Shown: positions 33,380 through 47,183 of the stretch, piece by piece
Layout: every line of letters starts with the position of its first letter
Position numbering within the stretch: the first letter of the stretch is position 1
Assembly: GCA_904063045.1 (NCBI GenBank)
Contig: CAJFCJ010000019.1
Span: 3,230,684-3,294,683 of the forward strand
Source of the DNA: Dimorphilus gyrociliatus
Taxonomy: Eukaryota; Annelida; Polychaeta; Dinophilidae
DNA length: 64,000 nucleotides
Direction of reading: 5' to 3'
Made by a program: the position numbers and the translations under genes
Notes under the pieces: model-generated
Databases searched by the model: none
Told to the model about the DNA's origin: nothing
Seen by the model: the letters and a program-made list of their open reading frames with translations, nothing else

Positions 33380-35692
33380 TTAATATTTTTTCTTCTTGAT
33401 ACAAACCTCAGGCACCCCTACATCCTTCTCATCAAAACCCCTCTTTTGTTTTTCCATAATAGCCTTGCATTTAAGTTCTTTAATAGCTTGCTCATCATCA
33501 GCTTCTGCATTAGTAAAGAGCATACACTTAGTGCATTTCAGACATCTTTTAATATTTGGATCCCTCGGATGGTTACAAAAGTGATCGTAGCTTTTCTGCA
33601 ACATTATAATTACTCAGCTGAGGACAGAAAGTAAGTTTAAAATTTACAATTTTGGATCGACAAACGTAGCAAAATTTTGCTCCACACCGGCAAGTCATTT
33701 TGTTGCAGCCTTCAGATTTGATTAAGCTTGTTCCACATTGATAACATTTACGTACTTTAGCTTGTGTCATTTCTTCTTCGCTGAAAGAGTAAATTATGTA
33801 AACAACTAGTCAATTAGTCTTGAAGTATTTACAATTTTTTTCTAAGCGAAGCCTCATCAGACTTTTCAATTTCATGACAGGGCTTTCCAAAGTGATCATC
33901 CCACTCTTCTCGACAATAGATACACGATCCCTTTAAGGAGATACAATATTAGTAGGTGATAAGATAACTGGATAAACTAACTCTTTCACATCTCTCACAT
34001 TCAAGAACCTTATTATTTTCGGGCACAATTACTTTGTAGTTGCAGAATGGACAAGAGTGAAGGTTAGAAATTTTGGCTTTAGTAATATTTTCTAAAAATT
34101 GTCGCTCGTCCATTTTTTCCAAAGTTTTTTGGTCGAGAGTTGTTTGAAGGAGTTGATGGGGAAACTGGCAATCACATTCTGCATTCATACATTGTAAAAT
34201 ACTTTGACCACCGCCTCCAAAAATTGCTTCTTTGGCATAGTTTCTTAAGCAATCTTTACAAAACAAATGTCCATCAGCACATTGAATCATATCCCTAAAA
34301 GCTATATCACTAAAGCAGCATCCACATTCAACTGGTTCACTGTCATCTTCTAAAAAGTCATGGTTATCATCTAATTGATTTTTTTCACTTTCAGCTTTCG
34401 CGGTTTCGGCCTTAAATACATCTGTATCACTTTGTAATATTTTTTCAAAATGATGTGGTAGATTCATATAATGTTCTCGACTAAATCTTCGAGAGCGTTT
34501 CAAAAAATGTATTCTGCTGATTTTCCCGTTGGGTAGAGGTATAGTTATAACTGGTAGCGTTGAGGTACCTTCAATTAGCACAGAAAAGAAAGGTTTGCCT
34601 TCGACTTCAAAGGTTTTCTTTCTATACATGAGGTTTACTTCCTTCAGCTCTTTTGTCAGACAAGCTCGGGCTAAAGCGTAGTCATTGTTAAATGCTAGTA
34701 GTATCTCTTTTAGCGGTCCAGACCTTAACTTAAAATATACAATAATATATTAAAGCGATCAAAATTAAGTAATCAATTTTTTAAGAAATTATTAACTTGG
34801 GGAAATTCAAAAGTAAAACTCCTAAAGATCACGTCGCTATCAACAGTTTCAACGGGAGTTTCATTTTCTTGACCGTATGATCCGTGTTTCTTCTTTGGTT
34901 TTTTCGGGTAAGTGTTTGACAGTAGATAGTCACAAATATCATTAACCGTATTTTCATTAAGACTTTGTTCGTTATAATTATTAATCGTTTTCATAAGATA
35001 TTCCGGGTCCACTTCAATGAAAATATTTGACTGAGAAGAAAAAAATATTTCCAAAAATATTATGCAGAAAGTTTATTATACTTACGAGTTCATTATATAC
35101 TTCTTCTGCCGTTAAAATTTGACTATCGTGACCAGGAATCTTAATATTAATTGAAATTTATAAATCTCGATTGTCTAAATGAAATTTTAAAAAAATATTT
35201 AAATTGTATGCTTTTAAACTTACAAGTTGATTTGAAGCATCTGGTTTGTTATGGCTTGTACTTGGAATCTCTAATAAAAATGTAATTTAGAATGTTTTTA
35301 GGATTAATTATCAACTTACCCAAGATATCTCCTCCTGTAAATTCTGAGCATACTCGATGCTTTATTACATAGTCCATTCTTTCCGCCTTCAAATCAAACG
35401 AGTCCAATTCATTTCCCGTTCGAAAGTTCAAAATGTCGTCAACGCAATGTGTTAATAGATCATTTCCAGTAAATTCAAAGTGATCGGGATGTTTAATTGA
35501 ATGAATAATATACCGAGGTAATCTGTCTGGAAATATGGATTTTATCTGGTTAAGTATAAGTTTTTCTTCCTTATTAAGCAAGTCTTCAACACTAGAATAA
35601 AAATTGCGAAATGATCTTTGGAGTTATATTTAATATTTATATTACTTATTGAAGTACTTAGAATCCCAAGGAAAAGGCTTCATTGTCGTCAT
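33380..35692 (-). CDS. RNF216: RNF216-like RBR E3 ubiquitin ligase
   Basis: Nine exons: 35646-35692, 35320-35591, 35224-35270, 35086-35139, 34797-35030, 33982-34728, 33833-33930, 33648-33780 and 33380-33595; 615 aa, shorter than human (866). RING1 contains [10 protein letters not shown] and [12 protein letters not shown], followed by an in-between-RING segment ([13 protein letters not shown]). RING2 reads [19 protein letters not shown]; by analogy with other RBR enzymes the Cys in EGCN would carry the ubiquitin thioester. [10 protein letters not shown] and CTKC follow, as in human RNF216. The N-terminal half is diverged. Known role: RBR-type ligase acting on immune and cytoskeletal substrates in mammals. 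Two introns use donors GTTAGT and GTTAAT. It is divergent from DLG5, 270 bp apart. Confidence 0.92.
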
Positions 35693-35962
35693 TATTTTCA
35701 GTAATTTGAGGCCTTTTTAGGATACCTGTACCAGTTATTATGATATAAATCATTTGACATGTAGTTCCAACAGTGATATCAAGTTTACTAAAAGAGGGCG
35801 CTTTTGAAAATAAATATTCGGGTTCCTGTCGACGTTCCGTTTTACTACCAGTTTCTCTTTAAAAATATTCTGATATCATCTTTTTTCATACTCTGAAAAA
35901 ATGATCGTATTTGTGAATGATCCACAAGTACAATACATTAAAGTATATATATATGCGTTTCA
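35693..35962. promoter_or_regulatory. divergent promoter of RNF216-like and DLG5
   Basis: 270 bp between start codons must hold both promoters. No specific factor site recognised. Confidence 0.5.
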
Positions 35963-38900
35963 ATGAATATTACTTCATCTGCTTCACCAAGCAACCAGTT
36001 TATAATGGAGAGAAAACGACTACATCAATTAGTCGATTTTCGGAGATTGTTTGATTATCTTCATGATTTCTTTACAATTGAGGAGCGGAATACTATTTCC
36101 CGTAGTTCAAGACCAATGGATAGACTTATAGACATACTGCAGGAAAAAGATTCGACTGGATCAGAACTACTAATTGATGCTTTAGAAAAGTTATACCCTC
36201 AACATCACTTTGGTATCTCACCTTTATCGTCAACTCATTCTGTAACAACCACCGATAAAGTCGATCGTGAGATTAAATCCAAGCAATCAGTCATAAGTAA
36301 TAAACGTGATTATGATCGACTTCAAAAAGAGTGTGAAGAGGCAGTCTCAGAGCTAAATGTTTTGAAAACTATGCTTGCTGAAGCCGCTACTAAAAGAGAG
36401 CAGGCTTTATTGGAAAGAAATCATTTCTCGAAACTTTATGAACAAAGTAGACTAACTCAATCAGAGCTTGAGAAACAGGTTTATAACCCCTTTTAAAGTG
36501 TATTTAACAAAATTATACTAATACCTTCGTATTTCAGCTTCAAATATTACGGAATCATAATAAACAAGTTACGGAACAAAAAGAAAAATTACTCTCTGAT
36601 TACGAACACGAAATTGACCTCAAAGTAGCCAACGAAAAGGAGATAGACGAACTTCGGGAGGTTGTTCGAGAAATGAAGAGTGAGACAACAAGTATATCTT
36701 CGAATGGATCTGACGCCTTGATGAAAACATATACCACCTTGTGCACGAAATACGATGCTCTGCGAGCAGAAAATGAAATGTTGAAACGACAATTACAAGA
36801 CACAATTAGTGATCACAAAAGTTCTTCAAAAGAAATATGCCGATTAGAGGATGAGAAAAAACGATTATGGCTAAAATATGAATCCGCTGTAGAAACACGA
36901 GATAACTTGACTGTAGAAAAGTCTGAATTGACTAATCGATTGGAAAGTCTCTCGGCAGAGAGAAATCAACTTTCTGCACTATTTAGTAAACAGGCCAATG
37001 CTACGAGTGACGCAAATCGTCAGCGAGATGCTGCAGTACATGAATATCAAAATGTTATGAGGGAACGAGGTATAGTTCTTCAAGAATCTGAAGAAATGCA
37101 ATCAAAGCTGCAGGAAGCAGAAACGAAAATTATTCAATTAAGTAACGATATTAAAAAGTATGAATCATTAGCGAATCATCTTCAACGCGAATTGGAAACA
37201 AGAAAGCAAGAAAATTATGTAACAAAGTGCCAGGTAAAAACTTATAAATTTAATTCTATTAATAATTCCCAATATTTTGTTAAAGTCTTGCGAGGAGATG
37301 ATCAGAATGGCTGAAAACTTAAAAAATGAACTTCACATAGCTGTAACGGAGAAAAAGGAACTTGTAGATCAAATGAACCAAATAATGCATCATGCACAAA
37401 AAGATGATTTAATAGAGCAGCTAAAGGGTCGCATAAAAGCTTTAGAAGCCGAAATGAGAGACCAGGAACGACAGGCCGATCGTGCTAAGCAGCGACGAGA
37501 TTGGGCTTTTTCTGAAAGAGATAAAATTGTTTTAGAGAGAGATAGCATGCGAACTCTCTGCGATCAATTAAGACGGGATAGAGATAGAGCTGTAAGCGAT
37601 TTAGCCAATGCCATGGGAGAAGTTGACCAACTAAATAAGCATAAATCGTCTACTGCTCGAGAACTAAAGAGCTATAAGTTCGTATTTTTTTTTAAAACAT
37701 TTTTCTTTTTTAAAGGCTAGTGTTTAATTTTCCAGGGAAAAATTTCAATCAATGTTAAGAGGAAATAGCGTCGAAGTAATGAAATCAATGAATGCAATAC
37801 ACAGCACGGACCTAACATTGCCCACTTCGTTTTCTGAAACAGATATGGAAATAATGAACTTGACTATAGTAGGCTATTAAATATTAATATGATAATTAAT
37901 GCTAATAACTAGCTTTCTCTTCAGCCAATCACCTCATCAGATGATTTCTCATTTGACTTAAGTAAAACTGAAACAAGCAAGCCTTTTAGCATTAGATTGT
38001 ACGATACTAAATTACCTAATCAATATATCCTATTAAGGTGCTCATTTTGTGCACTATTAAGATGTTGAATAGTAATAGAATTTTCTTTTCAACAGGATTA
38101 ATGATGGGACACTTAATGTAAATAATATAAATATTTCTAATACTACTCGACGAAGTGCTGAGGAAACTCTTAAAAAAGCAATAAATAGTGGGAATGTAAA
38201 TTTTGTTCTAAAGCGAAATTTAAATCCGTCAAGCATTAAAGATGTTAGGCTCCAGGCAACAAATAACCAAGGTAAACAGCCACCTATGCTTTTATGAATA
38301 CTTTTTAACTTCCCTTGTAGATTTTGGCCTAAATTTCGAAACTGGAATATTTTTATCAAAAATTTCGCCATCATCACCAGCTGGCAACTCTGCAGATCTT
38401 CGTAGCGGAGATAGACTATTGAGCGTAAGTTAACGCGAATGAACCGCACTGTATATGAGGGTTGTTAAGCATATTATCCGTTTTTAGATTAATGGTGTAT
38501 CTGTGAATGATCTGAGTATAGAGAAAGTAGAAACTATTCTTGAAACCAATCAGGAAATTGAAATAACAGTTCAAAAGTATTCCGAGTGTATTTCCTCGTC
38601 TCACTCTATTACATCAACATCAGGTGTGACAGATATGTCTCCTGATTCTCCTGCTATCTCTCCAATAGCTAATGAGTCATGGAAAAAAAATCAGCTTTCG
38701 TCGTGTGCTCAAACTGAAACTGCTATATTTCTGAGTTCAGAAAGCGATCTGGATTATGGGCAACAGCATTTTAAACGCAAAAAAAAGGATTCAAAAAGTA
38801 AAGGTAGAGTGGAAGCGCGACGTATATCTGCAGAAGAACAGCAAGCCTTAGAAGATTTTCAATCAGTTATTGAGAGCTTAGATAATGAAGGACAATCTAG

Positions 38901-41803
38901 AGGTACTTGGCCTCGTTATATGGTCGAACAGAGAATGAGACCCACTCTTGAAAGTCTCAACTATGCAACAGGTTCGACCAGCCAAAGGAAAGATTCTTTT
39001 CAAAGAGCTCCTATAAATACTATGGATTACACTTTAAATCAACCCTCAGACCTATCTGCCACTTTGAAAAAAAGTTCTGAACTCAGCGATCATTATCGAA
39101 AAAATAGATTATTCAACAGTCTGGCTACTAGTCCTTCATCATCAGTTCCATGTCCTGGTTTGAACTCAGATCAAGGTGCAACTAACATTGCCGTTGTTTC
39201 ACCTCAAAAGAAACCGATAGATACAGAATTAATGCAGAATACATCATCCTTACTTTTCAATAAAGCACATCGAAATAAGACAAAAAAATCTGTCAATAGA
39301 TTAAACATTCCATCTAAAATGTCCATTTGTTCTACAACTGGAGAATGCTTAGATAAAGGTTTTGTTTTTGTTTTGTGCACAATTTAAGATGCTAATTTGT
39401 TTTATTATTCAAGGATTATCGTCTTCGAATACCTCTTCAAGCAGTCTGAACACACCAAGTATTAACAAGCAAAAGTAAATGATCGTTAAACGGCATTTCT
39501 CTTTATTTAATATTTCTTTTTTAAAAGCTTTAGAGTTGGAACTTTGAGACAAATTAATATTGAGAAGAAATGTGCTAATGAACAATTGGGGATTAATATT
39601 AAGAAGGGCAGTAGCGGGATAATCGTATCCTCAGTATCACAAAACTCCTTAGCATCACACGCAGGAATACAGTGCGGAGACCAGCTGATTGAAGTATATT
39701 TTTTAAAATATGTCTTAAACTGCATCAATAATAATTTCTTTGTTAAAGGTTTGTGGTATTAACTTAAGGAATGCTACATACGAAAATGCAAAACAGGTTT
39801 TAGTCAACTGCGGCAACGATGTAACTATAGTTGTTCAAAGTTCTGCAGAAAGTCTGTACACTTTCGTTTTCCAATTTATAAATTGTCTGATATTGAGATT
39901 TGATTTTCTAGGAATACTATCGACAGATGGGAGCAGTCGTGATACTATATCAAGTGAAAGTGAATCTTCCGTCGAAACCAGCCACGTTAAACAGTGCAGC
40001 CTTGTTAGTAATACAAGCACTGTTGTTGCTGAGGATTATCAAAAGTATAGTCCAGTTCTTTGGTAGTACAGATAGTCTCTATACTTAGAAAAGTTTCCAA
40101 ATGCTAATTTCTTTAAACAGCAATCAACCATCTATACCACCTACTCACGCTGTTAATGAATCCAGAATAGTTTCATGGTCCAAACTTGCCACTGATCCTC
40201 TAGGTTTAACTGTAAGTGGAGGAAACAATAGTGGAATATTTGTAAAAGAAGTTTCAACATATTGTCCTGCTTTCAAGAAGGATGCTTTGAGAGTAGGAGA
40301 CCGTATTTTAGAAGTTTGTATTTATTTATTTTATGAAAATAGAAATTTATATTATTCGTATCTTTTTAGTTCAATGGCATGGATATGACAGCTATCACAA
40401 GAGCCAAAGCTCACGAACACATTTGCAAACAAAGTGATAAAATTATCATATGCGCTCAATACGACATCATAAGTAAATTGTTATATTATAGACTTCATGT
40501 GTATTAATCGTATATTATATTTTTAGAATTTCGGGAATTGGAAAGTGCCAAAATCTTGGCTGATTGCCTTTACTTTAAAATGAATTTTGATAGAATAGCA
40601 GAAGATGAAGGAGAAATGTCTTTGAAACGTGGCAACATTTTATTAGTTGATAATACCATGTACAATGGCAATGTGAATATTTGGACGGCTTGGAAACTAG
40701 ACTCATCTGGAAATCGAATTCAAAGGGGAATAATCCCAGCAGTCAGCCGTCTGGAAGCGGAGTATACAGCGATTCGACGAGGCATTGGAGATGATTCCGA
40801 AGAATTGAAAGGGTCCAGAAGGAGTCTGAGTTCAGCAAGGCGATCATTTTTCCGAAAGAAACGACGTCAACGGAATAATTCACAAGATTCAAGAGAAATT
40901 GTTAGTTACTCAGAAGGCTCGTTGATTTCAGAATCTCTCAGTAAACTAGATGGTTTGTATTTATTTGTTGAGAAATTTCAAATTTTTATTGAACAAAAAC
41001 TTTAGCAGAAAGTGGATATTTACCTGCATTGATACCACTAAAAGAAATTCGTATTCTTCAAAAGAGGCCTGTTGTTTTAATGGGACCTCTAGCTGATATT
41101 TTAACAAGGAAGTTGTCCTCAGAAAATCCAGATCGATATTTTCGGGCTGAAGTCGGTTAGTAAAGCATATTTTTTACAATTACATAGACTTTAATAATAA
41201 CATTTGATTCAACAACAGTTGAGGAAGGTCAAATAAATGGATCTTTGATTTATCATTCAATGAAACACCCGCCTTACGAAATTATAACACTAAAATCCAT
41301 TCAGGACGCCATAGAGAGGGTATGTTTTAAATGTTTCAATTATTTGTTGACGATAATATATAATTATTCTTCAGAATCGGCATCCTATATTACATAATAA
41401 AAGATCAGCTATTTACAACTTATACACTCTACAAATATATCCCATTGTCTTATTACTGCGATTCCGTTCCACCAAACAAATTCAGTAAATTATAATTAAA
41501 GACCATTTATTTGTTAAGTAATTAAATGATTTTTTCAGAAAAGCCAAGGATAGATTTATTGAATCTAAAATTGATAAACAACAAGCGAAAAGATGGATGG
41601 ATAAAGCTCAAAAATTTGAATTAGATTTAAAACAATACATATCAGGTATGTTATTAAATAGTGTATTTTTTTTTAATTCTAATTAATTTATTTCTATATT
41701 AGATATTATTGAAGGGGAGAGTGACCTCAATTCTATGGCTATTAAATGTAAAAGTGCAATTGATATAAATCAAGAAAAGCCCTTGTACCTTCTTCTTGAC
41801 TGA
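35963..41803 (+). CDS. DLG5: DLG5, MAGUK scaffold
   Basis: Twenty exons: 35963-36478, 36538-37233, 37286-37677, 37736-37868, 37925-38037, 38096-38271, 38321-38424, 38488-39358, 39414-39474, 39528-39693, 39749-39851, 39912-40044, 40121-40313, 40370-40472, 40527-40952, 41006-41155, 41219-41319, 41375-41484, 41539-41645 and 41703-41803; 1584 aa. The N-terminal part is helical, followed by a long coiled coil (LSALFSKQANATSDANRQRD). PDZ1 is degenerate (about 600-665). PDZ2 (FGLNFETGIFLSKISP), PDZ3 (LGINIKKGSSGIIV) and PDZ4 (LGLTVSGGNNSGIFV) follow, then SH3 (about 1265-1335) and a guanylate-kinase-like domain (VVLMGPLADILTRKL) lacking a P-loop. The linker SARRSFFRKKRRQR matches human. Known role: polarity, junction and vesicle-targeting scaffold. 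MERKR at 36005 is an alternative start; the 39851 donor is the least certain border. Confidence 0.93.
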
Positions 41804-41861
41804 ATTATATCTGTAGTCTAACTTGTTGCAGTGTAAAACTTTTTTTTTTAGGAAATATTAC

Positions 41862-41867
41862 AATAAA
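41862..41867 (+). terminator. candidate poly(A) signal of DLG5
   Basis: AATAAA 59 bp after the DLG5 stop codon, within the 297-bp gap to the convergent EMC3 stop. Confidence 0.45.
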
Positions 41868-42100
41868 TAATGTTAATACGCGCATATAAGAAATAATGCG
41901 AAAAGGACTAAATTTATATTGTCTTTATTATCATGATAGTGATGTCAATATCATATTCAACAATTGATGTACGAAAGTCTATTATTTTTGCTATTTATAC
42001 GATTTAATTAAAAAATTCGAGCAACACAGACTAACAACAAAGGAAATGAACAGCTTTCATCATATAAAAACTCAAATTAGTTTGTTATAAGTTATAATTC

Positions 42101-42934
42101 CTATTTGACTAAAGAAGATTCAACGTCTTCCAGCGCCCATTCGTGTTCGGTTACTTCTAATGCTTCCCATTCGGCTTTGAAAGCTTTACTTGGGTCGGAA
42201 GGAACACCCATTGCCTGGCCAGTCATCTGGTCTTGCATAGCTCTTGTTTGATCAGCTGCATTATCTTGGCCTAAAACAAGAGTATAAACGCTTCGTAACC
42301 CAAACACATTAAGAAAGTACCAAGATGCTGATGAAACCCAAGAAGCGTCTAGAGAACCTAATTCTATTCCCCTTTGAAGCATAGGCTTAAATCGTAGGGT
42401 AAGGGGAAACGGAGCTTTTGTTGTAAGAAATCCAGAGAAAGCCCAATTAATCCAACCTTATAATAGAAATCATTTATTTTACATTATATATAAAAAATTT
42501 CAATACCTCCTATCAATATCATTGGTAAAACGTTTGTCATATTTCCTTTCAGCATGTCAGTCATCATGCTTGGATCTGTCATTGGATTTTTGGCAGATGT
42601 TGGTTCTCTTTTTTTACCTGTTGTTAAAACCCCTTTTTCCTGATTGTTCATAAATCCTTTTCGCATGAGAAAGGCCACCTTTGGCAAATATTTTCCATTT
42701 TCTCTTAATGCTCTACTTCGTAGAAATACTTGACTGAAACACAAAATATATTAACATGCATACATCGAAGATAATGTATTCCTACCTATCGCCTATTTGT
42801 CTCAAATCAACTGATTTTTCTGATGACATCAATATAGTAACATAATGTCTAATGACACCTACAAGAAATGTTATGACAACAATGGGTAAAAATACCCAGA
42901 TTCTGATTTGGGAATCCAATAGAAGCTCGGCCAT
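42101..42934 (-). CDS. EMC3: ER membrane protein complex subunit 3
   Basis: Three exons, 42786-42934, 42507-42733 and 42101-42456, give 243 aa against 261 in human. The sequence starts [19 protein letters not shown] and contains the first membrane segment ([15 protein letters not shown]), the cytosolic basic loop ([24 protein letters not shown]), two further membrane segments ([18 protein letters not shown] and [17 protein letters not shown]), and a C-terminal amphipathic part. It belongs to the Oxa1/YidC/EMC3 insertase family. Known role: core of the EMC groove that inserts tail-anchored and multispanning proteins into the ER membrane. Convergent with DLG5. Confidence 0.95.
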
Positions 42935-43261
42935 TTTGAAATATATGTAAAATATTCTACGATTTACCGGTTAACTTGCAAAACATTCAATATGTTACCC
43001 CGTTTTTACGAGTATTAGTTAAAAATTTTAAACGAAGTTTTAATGAAAATTTAGAGTTAAATGTGAATTTTTTATTTATATATTTTCATAGAGTTTTAAA
43101 TTCTCTATAAATCATAATCCTCGCACGTAAAAAACATTATAAGCGATATTGATATAAATCAGCAACTTTACCTATAGAGTAGCCGTAGTCTAATATTTGA
43201 ACGTGCCTCGACTCGTTGATCATAGTAAATTATTAGTTATCATACAAACATTTAACGGAAA
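42935..43261. promoter_or_regulatory. divergent promoter of EMC3 and centrobin
   Basis: 327 bp of AT-rich sequence between two diverging start codons. No specific site recognised. Confidence 0.4.
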
Positions 43262-46200
43262 ATGAGTAGTACTGATGAGCAAGATGAGTTCGATGTAGAA
43301 AAGGACGCTTTACATTCAACAGCTATAAATGACGATTTAAATTCCAACACAGAAGATGAGCATTTAAGGCCGAAGCGCTTAGATTTCGAATCAGATATGT
43401 CTGAAGAAGAGGATAAAGAGAACAAAATTCGGGAAGAGGCTTTACATATCAGTGAATCCCCTGAAAAATCCGCTCATTCTTTGAATAGGTTAACAATTTT
43501 ATGATTAGTCAATCTCGTATATATAGAGTATAATTTTGAGCTTGATGTCAAGTAAATAACAGCATATCTTTATACTATCCTCTACTTTAGATCGGAAGAC
43601 GCTGGAAGAAGCGCTCTAAGTGATATTCCTTTTGAAATTGTTGGCGATGCGGAAGCAGATATTAGTATTGATGAAAAAAGCCCAGACAAACAGAATAACG
43701 TCAAAATGGAACATTTTTTACATGACATAAAAGAATTAGAAGAGGAGCAACTTCAAAAATTAAAGAGGCAGACAGAGCGTCTTGTAGCCATTTCTCCACA
43801 GAAATCTGTAAGTTTGCCAAAAGAAACGCTGTCATAAAAAACTTCACAATTTTATCACAATAGGATAAAGAGGAAAGAGTTGCTAACAATATGAAATTAA
43901 AACCTCCTCAAGTAAGTGTTATCTGAGAGAAAGAAGAAAAAAAAACGCTGTCATTGTATGTCAATTGTGTTTAAATTTCAGGCGGGTAGCAGTGACAGGT
44001 TCCTCGAAAGAACCTCAGACGTGAGTAAGCTTTGTCTTGGCAACTGTTCTCTAATCAAAATTATCTCATTTTAGAAGCAGATATCCTCTGAAGAACATAC
44101 AGCAATATCAGGAGACGGACAGCAAGTCAGTTATCTATATTAATCTTTACCAAATTAACTGGATGTTATCTCGTTACAATTTGCAGTCGATTGAAATCCA
44201 TCAAATGGAGCAATTAAGAATTCATCTAAAATCGATGATGATTACCGGCAATGAGGACTTTGATCCAACAACAGCGGGTAGTTCGGAAAATTTCTTGGAT
44301 ACAAGCTCAACTAGTCACAAGTATTTCATTACTTTTACCTGTTTGCTTAAGTTAATCTACTTGAAAATTCAGTACAAGTTTAGAATCAGATGTAATAAAG
44401 TTGGCAAACGAGATATCAAATCAAAGGCATCCGGCCCCTTCGAATGCTCTGTTGGAAAATTATGAAAAAGAAAAATTCAGAAGAAAAAGGTGCGAAAAAG
44501 AAATTCAAGACCTTCATGGAAAAGTAAACTCTTCTAATTTAAATTTAATATTGGCTATTCATTCTTGTTCTTTTTTTTTTTAAAAAAAAAACAAAACAGT
44601 TAGTAGAAACTCAGCAGCAACTGTTCGTTCTTATTTCAACTGAAAATAAGAAAGATGGAATAATTGAGGAACTTGATAAAAGTTTAGCCAAAGTTGTCGA
44701 TGGCTGGAAAAAGAAACAAGCCGAAAAGCAAGTAAAGATCGATATGCTGACAAGAGAGAAAAAAGATCTGATAGGAAAAATAAAAGAATTACAAGAGGTA
44801 TGCATTATTAAAATTGTAACATATATCATAACTTTATCAATTTATAAATTAATTATCTCCCTCATTCTCCTTTAGATTAAAAATACGAAGGAAAATCATA
44901 TTGAAAGTTTAATGAAGAACTTATCTGATGAAGAGAGGAATAGCTCGGAGAAGGAGCATAACTACGTATTAAAAATAAATGACTTAATGACCAAGAATGA
45001 AGAAATGAAAAAGAGTCTTAAGACATTTGAACAGCAATTAGAATCTCTTAGCGTAGAATTAGAAACCGCTGGAAGAGAGAAGGAAATGATGCAAAGGGAA
45101 TTCATTCAAGTATGTACTAAAATGTTGAAATTATTTCTTCTTTCATGTCTTTTCCGCAGGAGAGAGAAACATTTGAGGAGAAAGAAGAAGAATACTTACA
45201 AAAAATCGAAGAAATAAGTGATAAACACGTTACTTGCATGCAGCAAGCCCAGGTTTGATTATATAAAATTCATTTAAATAAGTAAAGAGTAATATTTCAC
45301 CTTATAAACTTTTGATAGCAAGATAAAGATAAGATAGAATCTTATTTAACTGAAATCAAAGAAGAATATTGCAAAGCTAAAAAAGATCTGACATACTCCA
45401 CATCTAAAGCCGATGAACTGGAAAGAATTAAAGAGCAATTGTCAATTCAAATTCAAATTTTACAAACCAGAACCGAAACTGAAAAGAGAGCTCTAAAAGC
45501 TGAACTAGAAGCTGATCATGAACAAAAATTAGTCAAGGCATTAGAAGAGCAAAGGAGTAAGTTCTCTTCCGAACAACAAAACTTTAGAGAGCGACTGAGA
45601 ATGCAAATAGATGATCTTAATAAAAGATATAATGAAAATATGGAAATGATGATGAAAAAGTATAATGAAGATATTGAGAAGAAAGAGGATAAAATTAAAA
45701 ATATAAAAGATGAATTGGCAGAAAAGTTGAACGCTTCTCAAGAAAGAGTTGACCAGCTAGAAGTTGAGAAAAGTCAACTGGAAAAGAAAATGAACGATAT
45801 GTCAAGAAGACTGCAACTCATTGTTAAAGCTAACTATGAAGAAGTAATGAAAGTGCTAAATAACGAGCAGTTAGCTATTATTTCGCCATCTTCTTCATTA
45901 AAGGAGTCACAAAATTTAAAAATTTCCTCAACTCTTCTATCAAACATGGAACCTGATGTAGAAAAATCCATTTCTGATCGTCTAAAAGTAAAAAATCCAA
46001 ATTACGTTAGGGAAAACTTCTTTCAAGAATCTGGTGCAATTGCTGAAAGTAACGAACAGGATACCATAAAAAATTATTTCAATTTATTTCCATCAGTTTC
46101 GTCGAATTTAGAAGAGCACACGACAGAGTTCTCTCAGAAAAATGTTCAAGAAGATACGGTATACTCTCATGAAGAAGCTTCAGTTACAACTGAGAGTTCG

Positions 46201-47183
46201 TCTTTCCCAGCAAATCTTCCTAAACAAAAATCGGAAACTGAAACGGAGAAGTTGGCTGATTTAGAATTTCAAGCAACTTTTGATAGAATTAAAATTCTTA
46301 CGGGAGAAAACTTGGAAAAAAAAAATGATACAAAAACTCCTATCATTAGCGAAGAAAAAACCTCTTTTACACAGAATTGTCAATTAAAACTCTCAAATAT
46401 CTCAAACGATGAACAAGAAAGCGAGAATCTGCACATTTCAAAACCAGCAGTCTCTACGTCTACATCATTCTCTTCTTTCGAGGTACCCGCAGAATCTGTA
46501 GACTATCTCTTTAATTCGTCGACATTCAAACATTATCTGAAAGAGAAAGAAAAAGCTGAAAATTTTGAATTTTACCAACCTGAATTTGCTGACAGTTCGA
46601 TGATTAGCCTCTCTGATAAAGAATCTAATCAACCTATCATGTCTTCCGACCAAAGACAGTTAGAATTAAAGCAATATATAGGAATGGTAAATTATTAATA
46701 TGAAATAAATATATTTTTTGTATCTAATGAATCATCATTTTGTTTTTAGCTTCTTCAAAGACCTAACTTAACGAATGAGAATGTTTCACAAACCCCAGGG
46801 GCTCCACAATCGCCAAAACCTCAACAAATAAAACTTAAAAATCTTGTAGAAGAGTATGAAAATCAAGATAAGCCTGATCTGACTGATATTTTAGATAGTT
46901 GTAATGTTGGGAATGACTCTTCGAAAGAGTCTAAAAGTGGCGAAGATAACAGGTAAGATATTGTTACAAATTTGGAATTTCAATACTAATTCTTTTTTTT
47001 AAATAATCTAGTAAATCAAAAAAGAAAGAAAAAGTTCTCCAACAGAATGTTTTAAAAGCTAGAAAGCCAAATTTTTCTCAAAAATCAAAAATTAAAAATC
47101 AACCAACAGGAAACGGACGAAAGCAACAAGATCAGAACAAAAAAGTTGAAGCGCCTACCAAGAAAGGAAGCGTTTGGAAGTAG
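43262..47183 (+). CDS. CNTROB: centrobin-like centriole protein
   Basis: Thirteen exons: 43262-43488, 43591-43807, 43864-43911, 43982-44020, 44075-44125, 44187-44320, 44373-44523, 44600-44797, 44876-45109, 45160-45252, 45319-46686, 46750-46952 and 47012-47183; 1044 aa. The acidic N-terminus is followed by a long coiled coil. The best match to human centrobin is RRKRCEKEIQDLHGKL...QQQL..KKDGIIEELDKSLAKVVDGW (human has RRKHCERHIQSL and KKDTMIEQLDKTLARVVEGW). Also matching are MEQLRIHLKSM near the N-terminus, a KQYIGMLLQR helix before the tail, and the basic tail ending GSVWK (human GGVWR). Known role: daughter-centriole protein needed for centriole assembly and ciliary development. Small exons of 39-51 nt, all phase 0, precede the coiled coil and could be skipped in frame. 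Confidence 0.85.
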
